Source of the DNA: Pseudogracilibacillus sp.
GTDB taxonomy: Bacteria > Bacillota > Bacilli > Bacillales > Amphibacillaceae
Direction of reading: 5' to 3'
Assembly (NCBI GenBank): GCA_026169815.1
Contig: JAPFDT010000002.1
Location: forward strand, 102,596-166,595
Length of the DNA stretch: 64,000 nucleotides
The notes beneath the pieces were generated by a model. It did not search any database, was not told the origin of the DNA, and saw only the letters and a list, made by a program, of their open reading frames with translations. Both the position numbers and the translations under genes were made by a program. Every line of letters begins with the position of its first letter. The stretch's first letter is position 1. This document shows, in pieces, positions 44,672 to 54,303 of this stretch.

Positions 44672-45766
44672 ATGGAAAAACAAACAATTGTTGTAAAAAT
44701 TGGCAGCAGTTCCTTAACAAATGATCAAGGTGAAATTGATGAACAAAAATTAAGTGGCTACGTGGAAGCAATTGCTGCACTAAAAAAGGCAAAACATACC
44801 GTAATCTTAGTATCTTCCGGAGCAGTTGCTGCTGGATTTAAACAACTCGGTTATCCATCTAGACCCGTCACAATTAAAGGACGCCAAGCAGCTGCTGCGG
44901 TTGGTCAAAGTTTATTAATTCAATCATACATTAAAAAATTCGGGCAATATCAACTTGTCCCTGCGCAAATCTTGTTAACTCGTAGTGATTTTTCACAACG
45001 CGAACGTTATCAAAACGCCTTTTCAACAATTAATGAACTGCTGGATCGAAACATTATTCCAATTATAAATGAAAATGACACTGTTTCGATTAAAGAGTTA
45101 ACATTTGGTGATAATGATATGCTCTCTGCATTAGTTAGTGGCTTCATTCATGCTGACCAGCTCATTATTTTGACTGATATTAACGGACTTTACACAGATA
45201 ATCCAATGAAAAATCCCCATGCTGAAAAATATAGTTTTTTAGAAGAAATCACCGACGAAGTGCTTGCATCAGCTAGTAGTGAAGGTTCAAAAGTAGGTAC
45301 TGGCGGCATGAAGTCAAAATTAGAAGCAGCAAAAAGAGCGCTATCCCTCGGTGTATCCACTTTCATCGGAAAAGCAGAAGGTAAATACAGTTTACTGCAA
45401 GTATTACAAGGCACTGGCGATGGCACCTATATTTCAAATAAATCGATGCAACCTATTAATACGAAAAAACAATGGATTGCTTTACATTCTGAATCAACAG
45501 GAAAAATCCACATCGACTCTGGTGCTGAAAAAGCAATTTTATATGATGGTCGTAGCTTATTGCCAGCAGGTATTACAGATGTACAAGGAACATTTGTTAA
45601 AGGGGATGTTGTCGAAGTATATGGACAGAATAAATTACTTGGAAAAGGCAAAGTAAATTATTCTTCCACTGAAGTGATGATAGAAATTAAAAAAAGACAA
45701 GAACAAGGTAAATTAGCACCATCCATTGAAGTAATCCATCGTAATAATTGGGTGACTTTTAAATAA
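44672..45766 (+). CDS. proB: Glutamate 5-kinase
   Basis: 364 residues: amino-acid kinase domain (~1-255, KIGSSSLTN start, VSSGAVAAGF, INENDTVS and GTGGMKSKLEAAKRALS) and a C-terminal PUA domain (~275-360). It phosphorylates glutamate, the first step of proline synthesis, and is normally feedback-inhibited by proline. The T-box in front means proline-tRNA charging controls it. It is followed 21 bases later by proA. Proline is also an osmoprotectant in halotolerant Bacilli, but a T-box-controlled copy is the anabolic one. Confidence 0.97.
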   Translation: MEKQTIVVKIGSSSLTNDQGEIDEQKLSGYVEAIAALKKAKHTVILVSSGAVAAGFKQLGYPSRPVTIKGRQAAAAVGQSLLIQSYIKKFGQYQLVPAQILLTRSDFSQRERYQNAFSTINELLDRNIIPIINENDTVSIKELTFGDNDMLSALVSGFIHADQLIILTDINGLYTDNPMKNPHAEKYSFLEEITDEVLASASSEGSKVGTGGMKSKLEAAKRALSLGVSTFIGKAEGKYSLLQVLQGTGDGTYISNKSMQPINTKKQWIALHSESTGKIHIDSGAEKAILYDGRSLLPAGITDVQGTFVKGDVVEVYGQNKLLGKGKVNYSSTEVMIEIKKRQEQGKLAPSIEVIHRNNWVTFK

Positions 45767-45787
45767 AATATTAGGGAGGAAATAAAC

Positions 45788-47035
45788 ATGAGTGAAGTAT
45801 TAAGAAGAGGAAAAGCAGCTAAAACAGCGAGCTATCAAATAGTAGAAGCAACAACAGAAGAAAAAAATACTGCACTGTTATTAATCGCAGAACAATTAAT
45901 TACCGATCAAACAAACATTATCGAAGCAAACAAAAAAGATCTAACGATTGGTCGTGAGAACGGATTAGATGAGAGCGTATTAGATCGAATTATGTTAAAC
46001 GAAGAACGCATTGAAGCAATGGCACACGGAATTAAATTATTAACAGAACTACATGATCCAGTTGGAGAATTATTAGAAGAAAGTACATTAGAAAATGGAT
46101 TACATGTAAACAAAATACGCGTACCAATGGGTGTCATTGGAATGATTTATGAAGCACGACCAAATGTAACCATTGATGCAGCAACTCTAGCTTTAAAAAC
46201 GAGTAATGCAGTCATTTTAAGAGGAAGTTCTTCTGCTATTCATTCGAATATGGCACTTGTTGCATCGATTCATCGTGCGTTAGAAAAAAGTGCTTTACCG
46301 GTAGATGCTGTGCAACTTATTGAAGATACTGCCAGAGAAACAGCACAAGAACTGTTTCAGTTAAATGATTATTTAGACGTATTAATTCCACGAGGTGGAG
46401 CAAAATTAATTCAGACGGTCGTTCGTGAATCAACCGTGCCTGTCATTGAAACAGGAGCCGGAAATTGCCACGCATTTATCGATGCGACAGCAAAACAAAA
46501 TATGGCCGAAGAAATTATCCTAAACGCAAAACTTCAGCGCCCGTCTGTTTGTAATGCGATTGAATCAATTCTCATCCATGAAGATTGGTTTAAGCAATAT
46601 GGCGTGCCATTATTAAACAAACTAGACGAACAAAATGTCCAGATCATTGCTGATGAAAACATTACAAAAGCGTTCCCGAAAGCTACATTAGCAAAAGAGG
46701 ATGATTGGGGCACGGAATATTTAAATTTAACAGTGAGCGTGAAGCTTGTTAGTAGTACAGCTGAAGCAATTCAACATATTAACATGTATGGCACGCATCA
46801 TTCCGATACAATCATAACGGAAGACGAGAAAAGTAAGCAAGCATTTTTACAAACGGTTGATTCTACTTCCGTTTATCACAATGCTTCGACACGATTTACT
46901 GATGGATTTGAATTCGGCTACGGAGCTGAAATCGGAATCAGTACACAAAAACTCCATGCAAGAGGACCAATGGGCTTACAAGCTTTAACTTCGACTAAGT
47001 TTATTGTGCAAGGTACGGGGCAAGTGAGGGAGTAA
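45788..47035 (+). CDS. proA: Glutamate-5-semialdehyde dehydrogenase
   Basis: 415 residues, the standard length. It has the aldehyde-dehydrogenase fold with PMGVIGMIYEARPNVTIDAA, the catalytic-Cys region LQRPSVCNAIESILIHE, and DGFEFGYGAEIGISTQKLHA. It reduces gamma-glutamyl phosphate to the semialdehyde that cyclises to pyrroline-5-carboxylate. It is co-transcribed with proB (GGAGG before the ATG). proC is not in the window. Confidence 0.97.
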   Translation: MSEVLRRGKAAKTASYQIVEATTEEKNTALLLIAEQLITDQTNIIEANKKDLTIGRENGLDESVLDRIMLNEERIEAMAHGIKLLTELHDPVGELLEESTLENGLHVNKIRVPMGVIGMIYEARPNVTIDAATLALKTSNAVILRGSSSAIHSNMALVASIHRALEKSALPVDAVQLIEDTARETAQELFQLNDYLDVLIPRGGAKLIQTVVRESTVPVIETGAGNCHAFIDATAKQNMAEEIILNAKLQRPSVCNAIESILIHEDWFKQYGVPLLNKLDEQNVQIIADENITKAFPKATLAKEDDWGTEYLNLTVSVKLVSSTAEAIQHINMYGTHHSDTIITEDEKSKQAFLQTVDSTSVYHNASTRFTDGFEFGYGAEIGISTQKLHARGPMGLQALTSTKFIVQGTGQVRE

Positions 47036-47085
47036 TGAAGAAATATTATAAGTAAATACATTGTTCCTCTTACTAACGATACAAA

Positions 47086-47128
47086 TACGTCCGTAAACTA
47101 AGCTTATTGCTCTAATTTTACGGACGTA
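47086..47128. terminator. Hairpin after proA
   Basis: ACGTCCGTAAA (47087-47097) pairs with TTTACGGACGT (47117-47127). The T run is weak, so termination efficiency is uncertain. A second hairpin at 47172-47202 (TCCTAAGTCTTA/TAAGATTTAGGA) lies next to the convergent minus-strand gene and probably ends that transcript. Confidence 0.6.
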
Positions 47129-47206
47129 CTACATAACTACTCTCTTTATAATAGTAAAAAATATCAAAGAATCCTAAGTCTTATTAAATATAAGATTTAG
47201 GACATT

Positions 47207-47554
47207 TTAAAACGTTTCCAAAGACAAAGGATCTTCATAAGTAATCTTCAACGTTTGCTCTTTGGCATCTTCAACTTGTTCGTGCAAATTTCTAACCATT
47301 TTTGCGATTTTCCTATCAGTATCCTCCAATAGTAATTGATTAGACTTTTTCATTTTCACAATTTTATCTTCTAATTTCTGAATAATCTCTGCCTCTTGTT
47401 CCTCAACAACCACTTCTTGTACCATCTTAAAAAAGTCCTCATCTAAGTCATTTATATTATTCGTATGTTTTTGTAATATTACCTTTTTATTAGATAAGTC
47501 TGTCGTTGAAAGCAACTTTTCTCTTCTTTGTATCGTTTTCTCTGTTCTACTCAT
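47207..47554 (-). CDS. Small helical protein linked to the lipase-like gene
   Basis: 115 residues, highly charged and predicted all-helical (KLEDKIVKMKKSNQLLLEDT region). No signal peptide or membrane segment. It starts in a 4-base overlap with the stop of the 620-aa gene, so the two are translated together. In type VII secretion, toxins are accompanied by small helical partner proteins (Lap proteins, TlaA-like). The size, helicity and coupling fit that role, but no family motif was recognised. Confidence 0.6.
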   Translation of the reverse strand: MSRTEKTIQRREKLLSTTDLSNKKVILQKHTNNINDLDEDFFKMVQEVVVEEQEAEIIQKLEDKIVKMKKSNQLLLEDTDRKIAKMVRNLHEQVEDAKEQTLKITYEDPLSLETF

Positions 47555-49392
47555 GTCGATTCCTCCTCAACAAGGTTAAACATATTCGATATCTTTTCTT
47601 CCTCCTTAAATAATTCTTCAATAGCATTACGATAATTATTTACGTATTTTCTAGCTTTTGCAACACTCTCATTAAGCTGTTTAATATAATTATCTATGTT
47701 TTCTTGTTTTAAAGTTTCAAATTCCTCTAATACTTCAATACTAATTATCTCTTGATTCAGATTTAAAATAAATGGATCTTTATACAATAAATAAGAATAA
47801 GCTTTAGGGTTTTCTTCTATATTATGAATCACTCTTTTTATTTTTCTTTTCTCTTCTTGATAACTATCTCTTATTTCCCGTTCTACAGATGAGTCTAATT
47901 TTTTAATCTCATCTTTTTTATCGTCTAGGATATTTTGACCTTTTTCATACATTCTTAATGCTGCAGACATATTAATAATAACTTTTCCTGTTTTTAGTAG
48001 CATATCACCATTTACGTAAGATTTATTATCTAATCCCAACATATTTAAAACCGTAGTAATATCGTGGTCTCCTTTAATTTTTTCTAATACCGAAAGTAAA
48101 TCATCTCGATTTAAAATTTCCAAACTTTCTATAATAGATGTAGCTTTACTGCGTAATGCCAAAAATGCTCCTATGTCCGAACCTAAAATAGAACTGAAAT
48201 CACTCTGGTTGTATGAAGATGATGAATTACGGATGCTGTTCCAATCTGACAAAATTCTCTCTATATCTACTAAGTCTTTTTCAATATTGGTTAATTCACT
48301 CACTAATAAATCCTTTTGACTCGAATTAATATATCCTGCCTCTACAAATTGGTTAAAAATAAAATCTGAGTTAGATGTGACCTTTTTCACTTGTTCTAAT
48401 AATCTCGGTACCTTTTCATCAGCATCCTTTACCATTTGTGCAAGTTCATTTTGATTTGTAAAATAGCCAGTAACTTTGTGTTCTTTCAACTTATCAATCA
48501 ATTCTAAATTAATCCCCGTTAACCCTTTAACTCCATTATTCATATCTCCGTTTTTTGTTAATTCCGAAAACTCAACGACTAAAGCTTGTAATTCTTTTGC
48601 ATCTTCATCTGGTATTTGATCCATAATATATCGTAATCCACTATAATTATCATTTGATTGTAAAGTATCAATATCCCCTAAGTCAAAAAAACCTCTCGTT
48701 CCACTCACTGCATAAAGAGGATCATTCTCATATCTTATTTGGTGAATATCATCAGCCTTGTCTTTATAATATTCTTGAGCAAATTTCTCTAGTTTTTTGG
48801 GAGAAACATCAAATATTTGCTGCTGATTTACTGATAATTCTTTTTCAACTGCCTTTTTAAATTTCTCATCTTCTTTATATAGTTGGTAATAATCTAAGGG
48901 TGCACCATTCACACTATAAATATCATTAAATGTATCATATAATAAATGTGCTGTTGCATTGTTATTATGTGCTAAAGAATGAGAATAACCAATAACCTTT
49001 GTTGAATCAGGAACATCAAAATGACTTTTAGCTTTTTCAACAAATTCTTCTGTTCCTATAGCTTGACTAGCACCTTGTCCGCCGAAAATTCCCTTTATAT
49101 TATATTCCCAATCGGCAGCAGTTTGCGATCCTTCTGACACAACATACATTTCCGATAATCCAGAGTTTTCATCTTTAATATGTATAGCAGTTCCTACATA
49201 TCCAGTAGATTCTACAATATCATTTGACTCGGAAGTTGAATAAATCTTTATATCGCCAGGAATCTGTTCTCCCTTTTCTTCTAAATAAATACGTTGTACT
49301 TCTTGTTTATATTCAGATTGAGATAAACCTTCATATTCCAATTGAGTAATTCTTAATCTAAGTTCTCGTGTATCAAATACATCTTCACTCAT
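47551..49392 (-). CDS. Candidate type VII-type toxin: N-terminal lipase-like domain, helical C-terminus
   Basis: About 613 residues from the ATG at 49392 (AAAGGTG upstream; it overlaps the lipoprotein stop by 8 bases). The N-terminal ~240 residues look like an alpha/beta hydrolase. Before it, SEGSQTAADWEYNIKGIFGG leads to KVIGYSHSLAHNNNA with a serine-elbow-like GYSHS, then NDIYSVNGAPLDYYQLY and a DPLYAVSG region. The C-terminal ~350 residues are helical without a signal peptide. This resembles DUF6792-type Bacillus proteins and the described reverse arrangement of S. aureus TslA, in which the lipase precedes the LXG-like secretion domain. The nucleophile motif is not the canonical GxSxG, so activity is uncertain. 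A lipoprotein lies upstream and a helical partner downstream. Confidence 0.6.
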   Translation of the reverse strand: MSEDVFDTRELRLRITQLEYEGLSQSEYKQEVQRIYLEEKGEQIPGDIKIYSTSESNDIVESTGYVGTAIHIKDENSGLSEMYVVSEGSQTAADWEYNIKGIFGGQGASQAIGTEEFVEKAKSHFDVPDSTKVIGYSHSLAHNNNATAHLLYDTFNDIYSVNGAPLDYYQLYKEDEKFKKAVEKELSVNQQQIFDVSPKKLEKFAQEYYKDKADDIHQIRYENDPLYAVSGTRGFFDLGDIDTLQSNDNYSGLRYIMDQIPDEDAKELQALVVEFSELTKNGDMNNGVKGLTGINLELIDKLKEHKVTGYFTNQNELAQMVKDADEKVPRLLEQVKKVTSNSDFIFNQFVEAGYINSSQKDLLVSELTNIEKDLVDIERILSDWNSIRNSSSSYNQSDFSSILGSDIGAFLALRSKATSIIESLEILNRDDLLSVLEKIKGDHDITTVLNMLGLDNKSYVNGDMLLKTGKVIINMSAALRMYEKGQNILDDKKDEIKKLDSSVEREIRDSYQEEKRKIKRVIHNIEENPKAYSYLLYKDPFILNLNQEIISIEVLEEFETLKQENIDNYIKQLNESVAKARKYVNNYRNAIEELFKEEEKISNMFNLVEEEST

Positions 49393-50044
49393 CACTTTCA
49401 ACACCTTTATCATTAATAAATGTAAAAGAATCCATCCATTTCAACGCTTTTGCCTTATCTTCCTCTTTATAATCTTCACATATTTGCTCATCTTCATTAT
49501 CACACTTAATATTATATACCACTTCTAATCCACCTGAATTTTGCTTATTTTCAATGTAAGCGCCGTAGGTTTTTAATTCATCATCTTCCATTGGTACAAA
49601 ATAAATTGTTTTATCCAGCTTCTCTATCTCTTCAAACTCTCCGTCATACCCTAACCTTGATTTAAATCGTCTTAGTATGCCTTCCCTATCCTCTGGCGTA
49701 TAGTATGAAAAGAAAAATATATCCATGCCAAATCCACGTTCATCATGTAAACCAATACTTACTTCCTCAGATTTTGAATCTTTTATACGGTAGGCTTGCT
49801 CTACTATTATTCCGTCCGCTGGAAATGCCATTTCATACTTCCCTGTTTTGGACTGAAATCGATAAAAACCTTCCATTACTTCTTCCCCTGATAGTAAAAA
49901 ATCGCGCGTATATTCATCATTAAATGCTTCGACATCAGGGAGTGCTTCTTGTTTTGTTTCCTTTGGTTGTTTTTTTTCCATTTGGCAACCTCCTATTAAC
50001 ATTATACTACTTATTATTACCATTATTAAACATCGGTGTGACAC
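49385..50044 (-). CDS. Lipoprotein, putative immunity protein 1 of 3
   Basis: 219 residues with a lipoprotein signal: a hydrophobic stretch then the lipobox LIGGC (Cys20). The mature part is KLPDVEAFNDEYTRDFLLSG-like, then FYRFQSKTGKYEMAFPADGI and a DEERGF-like region (GLHDERGFGMDIFFFSYYTP). A charged C-terminus ends SDE. It is directly coupled to the lipase-like gene by an 8-base overlap. In TslA-type loci a lipoprotein acts as the immunity factor. Two close paralogues lie upstream. Confidence 0.72.
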   Translation of the reverse strand: MSHRCLIMVIISSIMLIGGCQMEKKQPKETKQEALPDVEAFNDEYTRDFLLSGEEVMEGFYRFQSKTGKYEMAFPADGIIVEQAYRIKDSKSEEVSIGLHDERGFGMDIFFFSYYTPEDREGILRRFKSRLGYDGEFEEIEKLDKTIYFVPMEDDELKTYGAYIENKQNSGGLEVVYNIKCDNEDEQICEDYKEEDKAKALKWMDSFTFINDKGVESDE

Positions 50045-50158
50045 ATTATCTCTCCTAACATGAGAATCTAATCAACTTTTTTCATAATTTTAAAGATTTC
50101 AAAGTAATAATCACTTCCAATCATAACACTTTATGAAAGAAGCCGTAAGCATTAATCG

Positions 50159-50785
50159 TCATTTATTATGAATAAATGTAAAAGAATTCATCCATTCTAA
50201 TGCCCGCTTTTTATCTTCCTCTTTATTATCGTCACATAGTTGTTCAAGTTCATCGTCACAATTTATTTCATAAGTTACTTCCAAACCGCCTGGACCTTGT
50301 TTGTTTTCTATATAAGCCCCGTAAATTCGCAAAATATCATCGTCTTCCATTGGTGCAAAATAAATTGTTTTTTCCGCCTTCTCTATCTCTTCAAACTCTC
50401 CATCATACCCTAACCTAGATTGAAATCGTCTTAGTATGCCTTCCCTATCCTCCGGCGTATAGTATGAAAAGAAAAATATTTCCATGCCAAATCCACGTTC
50501 ATCATGTAAACCAATACTTACTTCCTCAGATTTTGAATCTTTTATACGGTAGGCTTGCTCTACTATTATTCCGTCCGCTGGGAATGCCATTTCATACTTC
50601 CCTGTTTTGGACTGAAATGGATAAAAACCTTCCATTACTTCTTCCTCTGATTGTAAAAAATCGCGCGTATATTCATCATTAAATGCTTCTACATCAGGTA
50701 ATTTTTCTGATTTCTTTTCTTTTCCCATTTGGCAACCTCCTAGTAAAAGGATACTTATTAAGATTACTATCAATCGTTGGGACAC
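50159..50785 (-). CDS. Lipoprotein, putative immunity protein 2 of 3
   Basis: 208 residues, lipobox LLGGC (Cys18), then the same domain as its downstream neighbour. From about 50380 to 50690 the DNA is almost identical to 49620-49930 of copy 1, so the duplication or conversion is recent. The C-terminal thirds differ more (ILRIYGAYIENKQGPGGLEV versus LKTYGAYIENKQNSGGLEV). Confidence 0.72.
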   Translation of the reverse strand: MSQRLIVILISILLLGGCQMGKEKKSEKLPDVEAFNDEYTRDFLQSEEEVMEGFYPFQSKTGKYEMAFPADGIIVEQAYRIKDSKSEEVSIGLHDERGFGMEIFFFSYYTPEDREGILRRFQSRLGYDGEFEEIEKAEKTIYFAPMEDDDILRIYGAYIENKQGPGGLEVTYEINCDDELEQLCDDNKEEDKKRALEWMNSFTFIHNK

Positions 50786-50895
50786 CTTACCATCTCCTTA
50801 CATAGGATCCAATCTACTTCCTCAATATTATTTTTTATGATCTCTAATTTAAATAAAAGATTAATTACCATGATAACTCATTTTTCAGTTGATAG

Positions 50896-51516
50896 TTATT
50901 CATTTATAAACTCAAAAGAATCCATCCATTTCAATGCTCGTTCTTTGTCTCCCTCTTTATTATCTTCACATTGTTGTTCGAGCTCTTCGTCACAATTAAT
51001 TTTATAAATTACTTCCAAACCACCTGGATCTTGTTTGTTTTCAATATAACCCACATACGTCTGTGCATTTTTTCTATTATATTGGGCAAAATGAATTGTT
51101 TTATCAGCCTTCTCGATTTCTTCAAACTCTCCGTCATAACCTAACCTAGATTGAAATCGTCTTAGTATGCCTTCCATATCCTCCGGTGTATGATATGAAA
51201 AGAATAATATATCCATCCCAAATCCACCTTCATCATGTAATGCAATATGTACTTCTTCATATTTTGAATCCTTTATACGATAGGCTTGCTCTACTATCGT
51301 TCCGTCCGCTGGGAATGCCATTTCATACTTTCCTGTTTGTGATTGAAATGGATAAAAACCGTCCATTACTTCTTCATCCGACTGTAGAAATTCCCGGGTA
51401 AATTCATCATTAAATGCTTCTACATCAGGTAATTTTTCTGATTTCTTTTCTTTTCCCATTTGACAACTTCCTAGTAATAGAATACTTATTAAGATTACTA
51501 TCAATCGTTGTGACAC
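50896..51516 (-). CDS. Lipoprotein, putative immunity protein 3 of 3
   Basis: 206 residues, lipobox LLGSC (Cys18), with N-terminal 40 residues almost identical to copy 2 and a more diverged middle (HIALHDEGGFGMDILFFSYH). It is the outermost copy, first in the probable transcript. Extra immunity genes without a toxin gene often protect against toxins of related strains. Confidence 0.7.
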   Translation of the reverse strand: MSQRLIVILISILLLGSCQMGKEKKSEKLPDVEAFNDEFTREFLQSDEEVMDGFYPFQSQTGKYEMAFPADGTIVEQAYRIKDSKYEEVHIALHDEGGFGMDILFFSYHTPEDMEGILRRFQSRLGYDGEFEEIEKADKTIHFAQYNRKNAQTYVGYIENKQDPGGLEVIYKINCDEELEQQCEDNKEGDKERALKWMDSFEFINE

Positions 51517-51636
51517 AATCTCAGCTCCTAACGTGAATGATTAAAACTATAATAGCAGTTTTATAAAAAGATTATAATTAGCAATGACAATCATTCAAAA
51601 AAACCTTATACGTTTATCATTAAAGGGACAAATCTC

Positions 51637-52150
51637 TTATTTATATAATTTGAATCTAGATAATGGTAATCCACATGCAGCGTAAATGAATGTACCGAAC
51701 ATAACTAAACTAAAAACAAAACTAATCATCCATCCAAAAATTAAAAACAAGGCCATTAGAACAGCAAATATAATAAAAATAACCACTGTAGTCTTTACCT
51801 TTTTTAAGCAGTTCTTCTCCTTCACGGATATATTCTTTGATCAGGAAATCTTTATAATAAACTTCATATCTATCTTTATACATTTTCTTGTATTTATATA
51901 TACCTATCCATCCACTAATGATGATAAGTACAATTACGATGAAGATATGGATTAGATTCGTCATGGATAAATGAATATCTTTTACACCTCTCATTAACGC
52001 CAATAACAGTGCCCAAGTAATCCAAAACGTATATTGGTTTACTCTTCCATGTTCTACCTTATACACTTGTTGAGATTCTAGATTCATCAGAAGCGAATAT
52101 CCTATTTGTTCTTTATCTACTTTCCTGTAAATAGGAATTAACTTTGCCAA
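51637..52150 (-). pseudogene. Frameshifted multi-TM membrane protein (five-TM/DUF443-like)
   Basis: Two overlapping frames together give one protein. The first runs from 52150 (MAKLIPIYRKVDKEQIGYSL, ending EEYIREGEELLKK) and the second from KVKTTVVIFIIFAVLMALFL to the stop at 51637. The switch lies in a run of six A (51800-51805); removing one A restores a single frame of about 165 residues with four or five helices. It resembles small five-TM proteins of the DUF443 type, some of which are immunity proteins to type VII toxins. It could be a real mutation, a sequencing error or slippage. Confidence 0.6.
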
Positions 52151-52304
52151 CTTACAATCACCTCACTCATTATTAAAATAACGATGAATATTTATATATA
52201 TTAACAAAAATTGTAAAATCAAACTATAGGTGAAATAAATCTAATCATTTCAACTTAAAAAACGAAATAAAACACCTACCATTAAATGATATTGTATGAA
52301 ATGA

Positions 52305-52351
52305 AAAAAGTGTTAAAAACCTTATAAACTAAAGTTTTTAACACTTTTTTA
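52305..52351. terminator. Strong hairpin in the remnant region
   Basis: AAAAAGTGTTAAAAACCTT pairs with a second arm AAGTTTTTAACACTTTTT around 52332-52350. T runs are on both strands. Its sequence resembles the ssrA terminator at 59611-59652. Confidence 0.7.
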
Positions 52352-52384
52352 TATAATAACTCAATAATATATCAATTGTAGAAA

Positions 52385-52625
52385 GGAAATGAATTTACTC
52401 ATACGTATAAGTCCCTAGCTCTTCATCTTTCAATATACGATATAAAGCACTTCCACATCTTCAAACACTGTCTCATCACGATCTAATTCAACATAGATAA
52501 CAGCTGCGTGATCAGTGACGTCTATGATTTGATAGTCGTATCCATCAAAGTTTTCTAACCCAGATAGAATTCATTAAAAATATGGATTAGCTAAGTTTTC
52601 TGAATTGACAATACTTAATGTGAGA
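52385..52625 (-). pseudogene. Remnant of a gene (C-terminal fragment)
   Basis: On the minus strand one frame reads FDGYDYQIIDVTDHAAVIYV then ELDRDETVFEDVEVLY. The frame then breaks, and a shift of 2 bases restores RILKDEELGTYTYE and a stop near 52396. The start is missing. It was a small secreted or cytoplasmic protein of unknown family; now only a fragment. Confidence 0.5.
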
Positions 52626-52699
52626 TTTTTATTTTATACAGGCTCTACTTCATGTCCTTTTATTTAGCAAGTGGGAAATATATATAAATCTTAAAATAG

Positions 52700-53035
52700 A
52701 AACACTTCCTTCAATGCCCCATTTGATTCAACCCGATTACAATAAAAATCATAATCCCATCAATAAGCGCTAGGATTGCAGTGATTTTCCCAACTATAGC
52801 TCCAAACGAGATGGTAAATATAGCTATTAAAATGAAAAGAACACCTAAAATAATAAAGAGAATACCTATCCGGTTCCCACGTTATCCAAGAGCCGACAAG
52901 TAAGGAATATATCTCTTTTGTCCAAGCAATATTGCCAGTTCAAATTAAAAATACACCGATAATAAGACCGATTCCCGTGACAATTCCCACTTCTGTCCTC
53001 GTCGCCTCTTATGACTATTTCGATTGGAAGTAACG
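52700..53035 (-). pseudogene. Remnant of a small membrane protein (DUF4064-like)
   Basis: On the minus strand RTEVGIVTGIGLIIGVFLI, then an in-frame stop where Trp is expected, then TGNIAWTKEIYSLLVGSW. After a frameshift it continues in another frame with a hydrophobic stretch ILFIILGVLFILIAIFTISF, then GAIVGKITAILALIDGIMIF. Composition and layout fit the small four-helix DUF4064 type. Stops and shifts make it a pseudogene. No gene is seen in the rest of 53036-53341. Confidence 0.5.
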
Positions 53036-53341
53036 ATAGCCCTAAGGTTTTTTTGAGGAAAAACCATTGAGTCCTTCTCTTCTCTAATTCAATAATCTAA
53101 CACGTTAGTTTAATAACTTTTCTTACTATTTATTATAACATATTAAAAACACTCCCCTTTATGTTCATAATCATTAGCAGGAGAGTATGATGAGAAAGTC
53201 TTCCTATCAGAGGTTATATAAATCTATTCAAAAGAATATAATTATACATTTAATAGTAAGAATAATGAAATAATGATATGGTTAGATAACAAGAGAGTAG
53301 TAGCATTTAATGTCATTATAATAAATGGAGGAAAGATAAAA

Positions 53342-54295
53342 ATGAAAATTGTAATCTTAGAATCTCTAGGAATTAGTGATGAGGAGTTTAATAGAATATC
53401 AAAACCATTAACTAGTAACGGTCATGAAATAGTTTTATATAAAGACGGAAAAACGGATGATGAGACCCTCAAAACGAGAATCAAAGATGCAGAGATTTTA
53501 GTACTTGCTAATATGCCACTAAGTGGTGAAGTGATTGATGCAGCAGATAAATTAAAATATATTTCAGTAGCTTTCACTGGTTATGATCATGTCGATTTAG
53601 AAAAGTGTAAAGAAAACAATATTCAAGTTTCCAACGCCGCAGGCTATAGTACACATTCTGTAGCTGAACTTACTTTTGGGTTAATTACTGCTCTATTACG
53701 TAGTATTGTACCTTTAGATAGTATTGCTAAAGAAGGAGGTACAAAGAGTGGTTACAGACAGACTGATTTAAATGGTAAAATATTAGGCGTATTAGGTACT
53801 GGTGATATAGGTGGCACGGTAGCTAAATTAGGTTTAGCTTACGGTTGTCGTGTCCTTGCTTATAATAGAAGTGAGAAGCAAGACTTGATAGATCAGGGTG
53901 TCGAATATAAGTCCTTAGATGAAGTCTTAGAAATGAGTGATATTGTTACGCTACATACGCCACTCACAGATGAAACCAAACACTTAATTGATAAAGATAA
54001 ATTAAAATTGATGAAAGAGAGTTCATTCTTAATCAACACAGCAGTTGGACCGATTGTTGATAATGAAGCTTTAGCAGAAGCATTACATAATGGAACAATC
54101 GCTGGGGCTGGTTTAGATAGAGTAGATATGGAACCACCAATTCCTGCAGATTATCCTATTTTAGATGCCCCGAATACTGTTCTTCTGCCGCATGTCGGAT
54201 ATGCAACTGATGAGGCAATGATAAGAAGAGCTGAAATTACATTTAACAATATTATTAAATGGAAAAAAGGCGAACAAGAAAACATTGTTCTTTAA
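53342..54295 (+). CDS. D-isomer-specific 2-hydroxyacid dehydrogenase
   Basis: 317 residues from the ATG at 53342, which has GGAGG 8 bases upstream; the frame to 53273 lacks a ribosome site. Substrate domain, then the NAD-binding motif GVLGTGDIGGTVAKLGLAYG (~145-164), NTAVGPIVDNEALAEAL with the catalytic-site region, and LLPHVGYATDEA with the catalytic His. It belongs to the glycerate/lactate/phosphoglycerate dehydrogenase superfamily. There is no ACT domain, so it is not a typical SerA. Substrate unknown; it stands alone between terminators. Confidence 0.9.
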   Translation: MKIVILESLGISDEEFNRISKPLTSNGHEIVLYKDGKTDDETLKTRIKDAEILVLANMPLSGEVIDAADKLKYISVAFTGYDHVDLEKCKENNIQVSNAAGYSTHSVAELTFGLITALLRSIVPLDSIAKEGGTKSGYRQTDLNGKILGVLGTGDIGGTVAKLGLAYGCRVLAYNRSEKQDLIDQGVEYKSLDEVLEMSDIVTLHTPLTDETKHLIDKDKLKLMKESSFLINTAVGPIVDNEALAEALHNGTIAGAGLDRVDMEPPIPADYPILDAPNTVLLPHVGYATDEAMIRRAEITFNNIIKWKKGEQENIVL

Positions 54296-54303
54296 AGTAG
54301 CCT

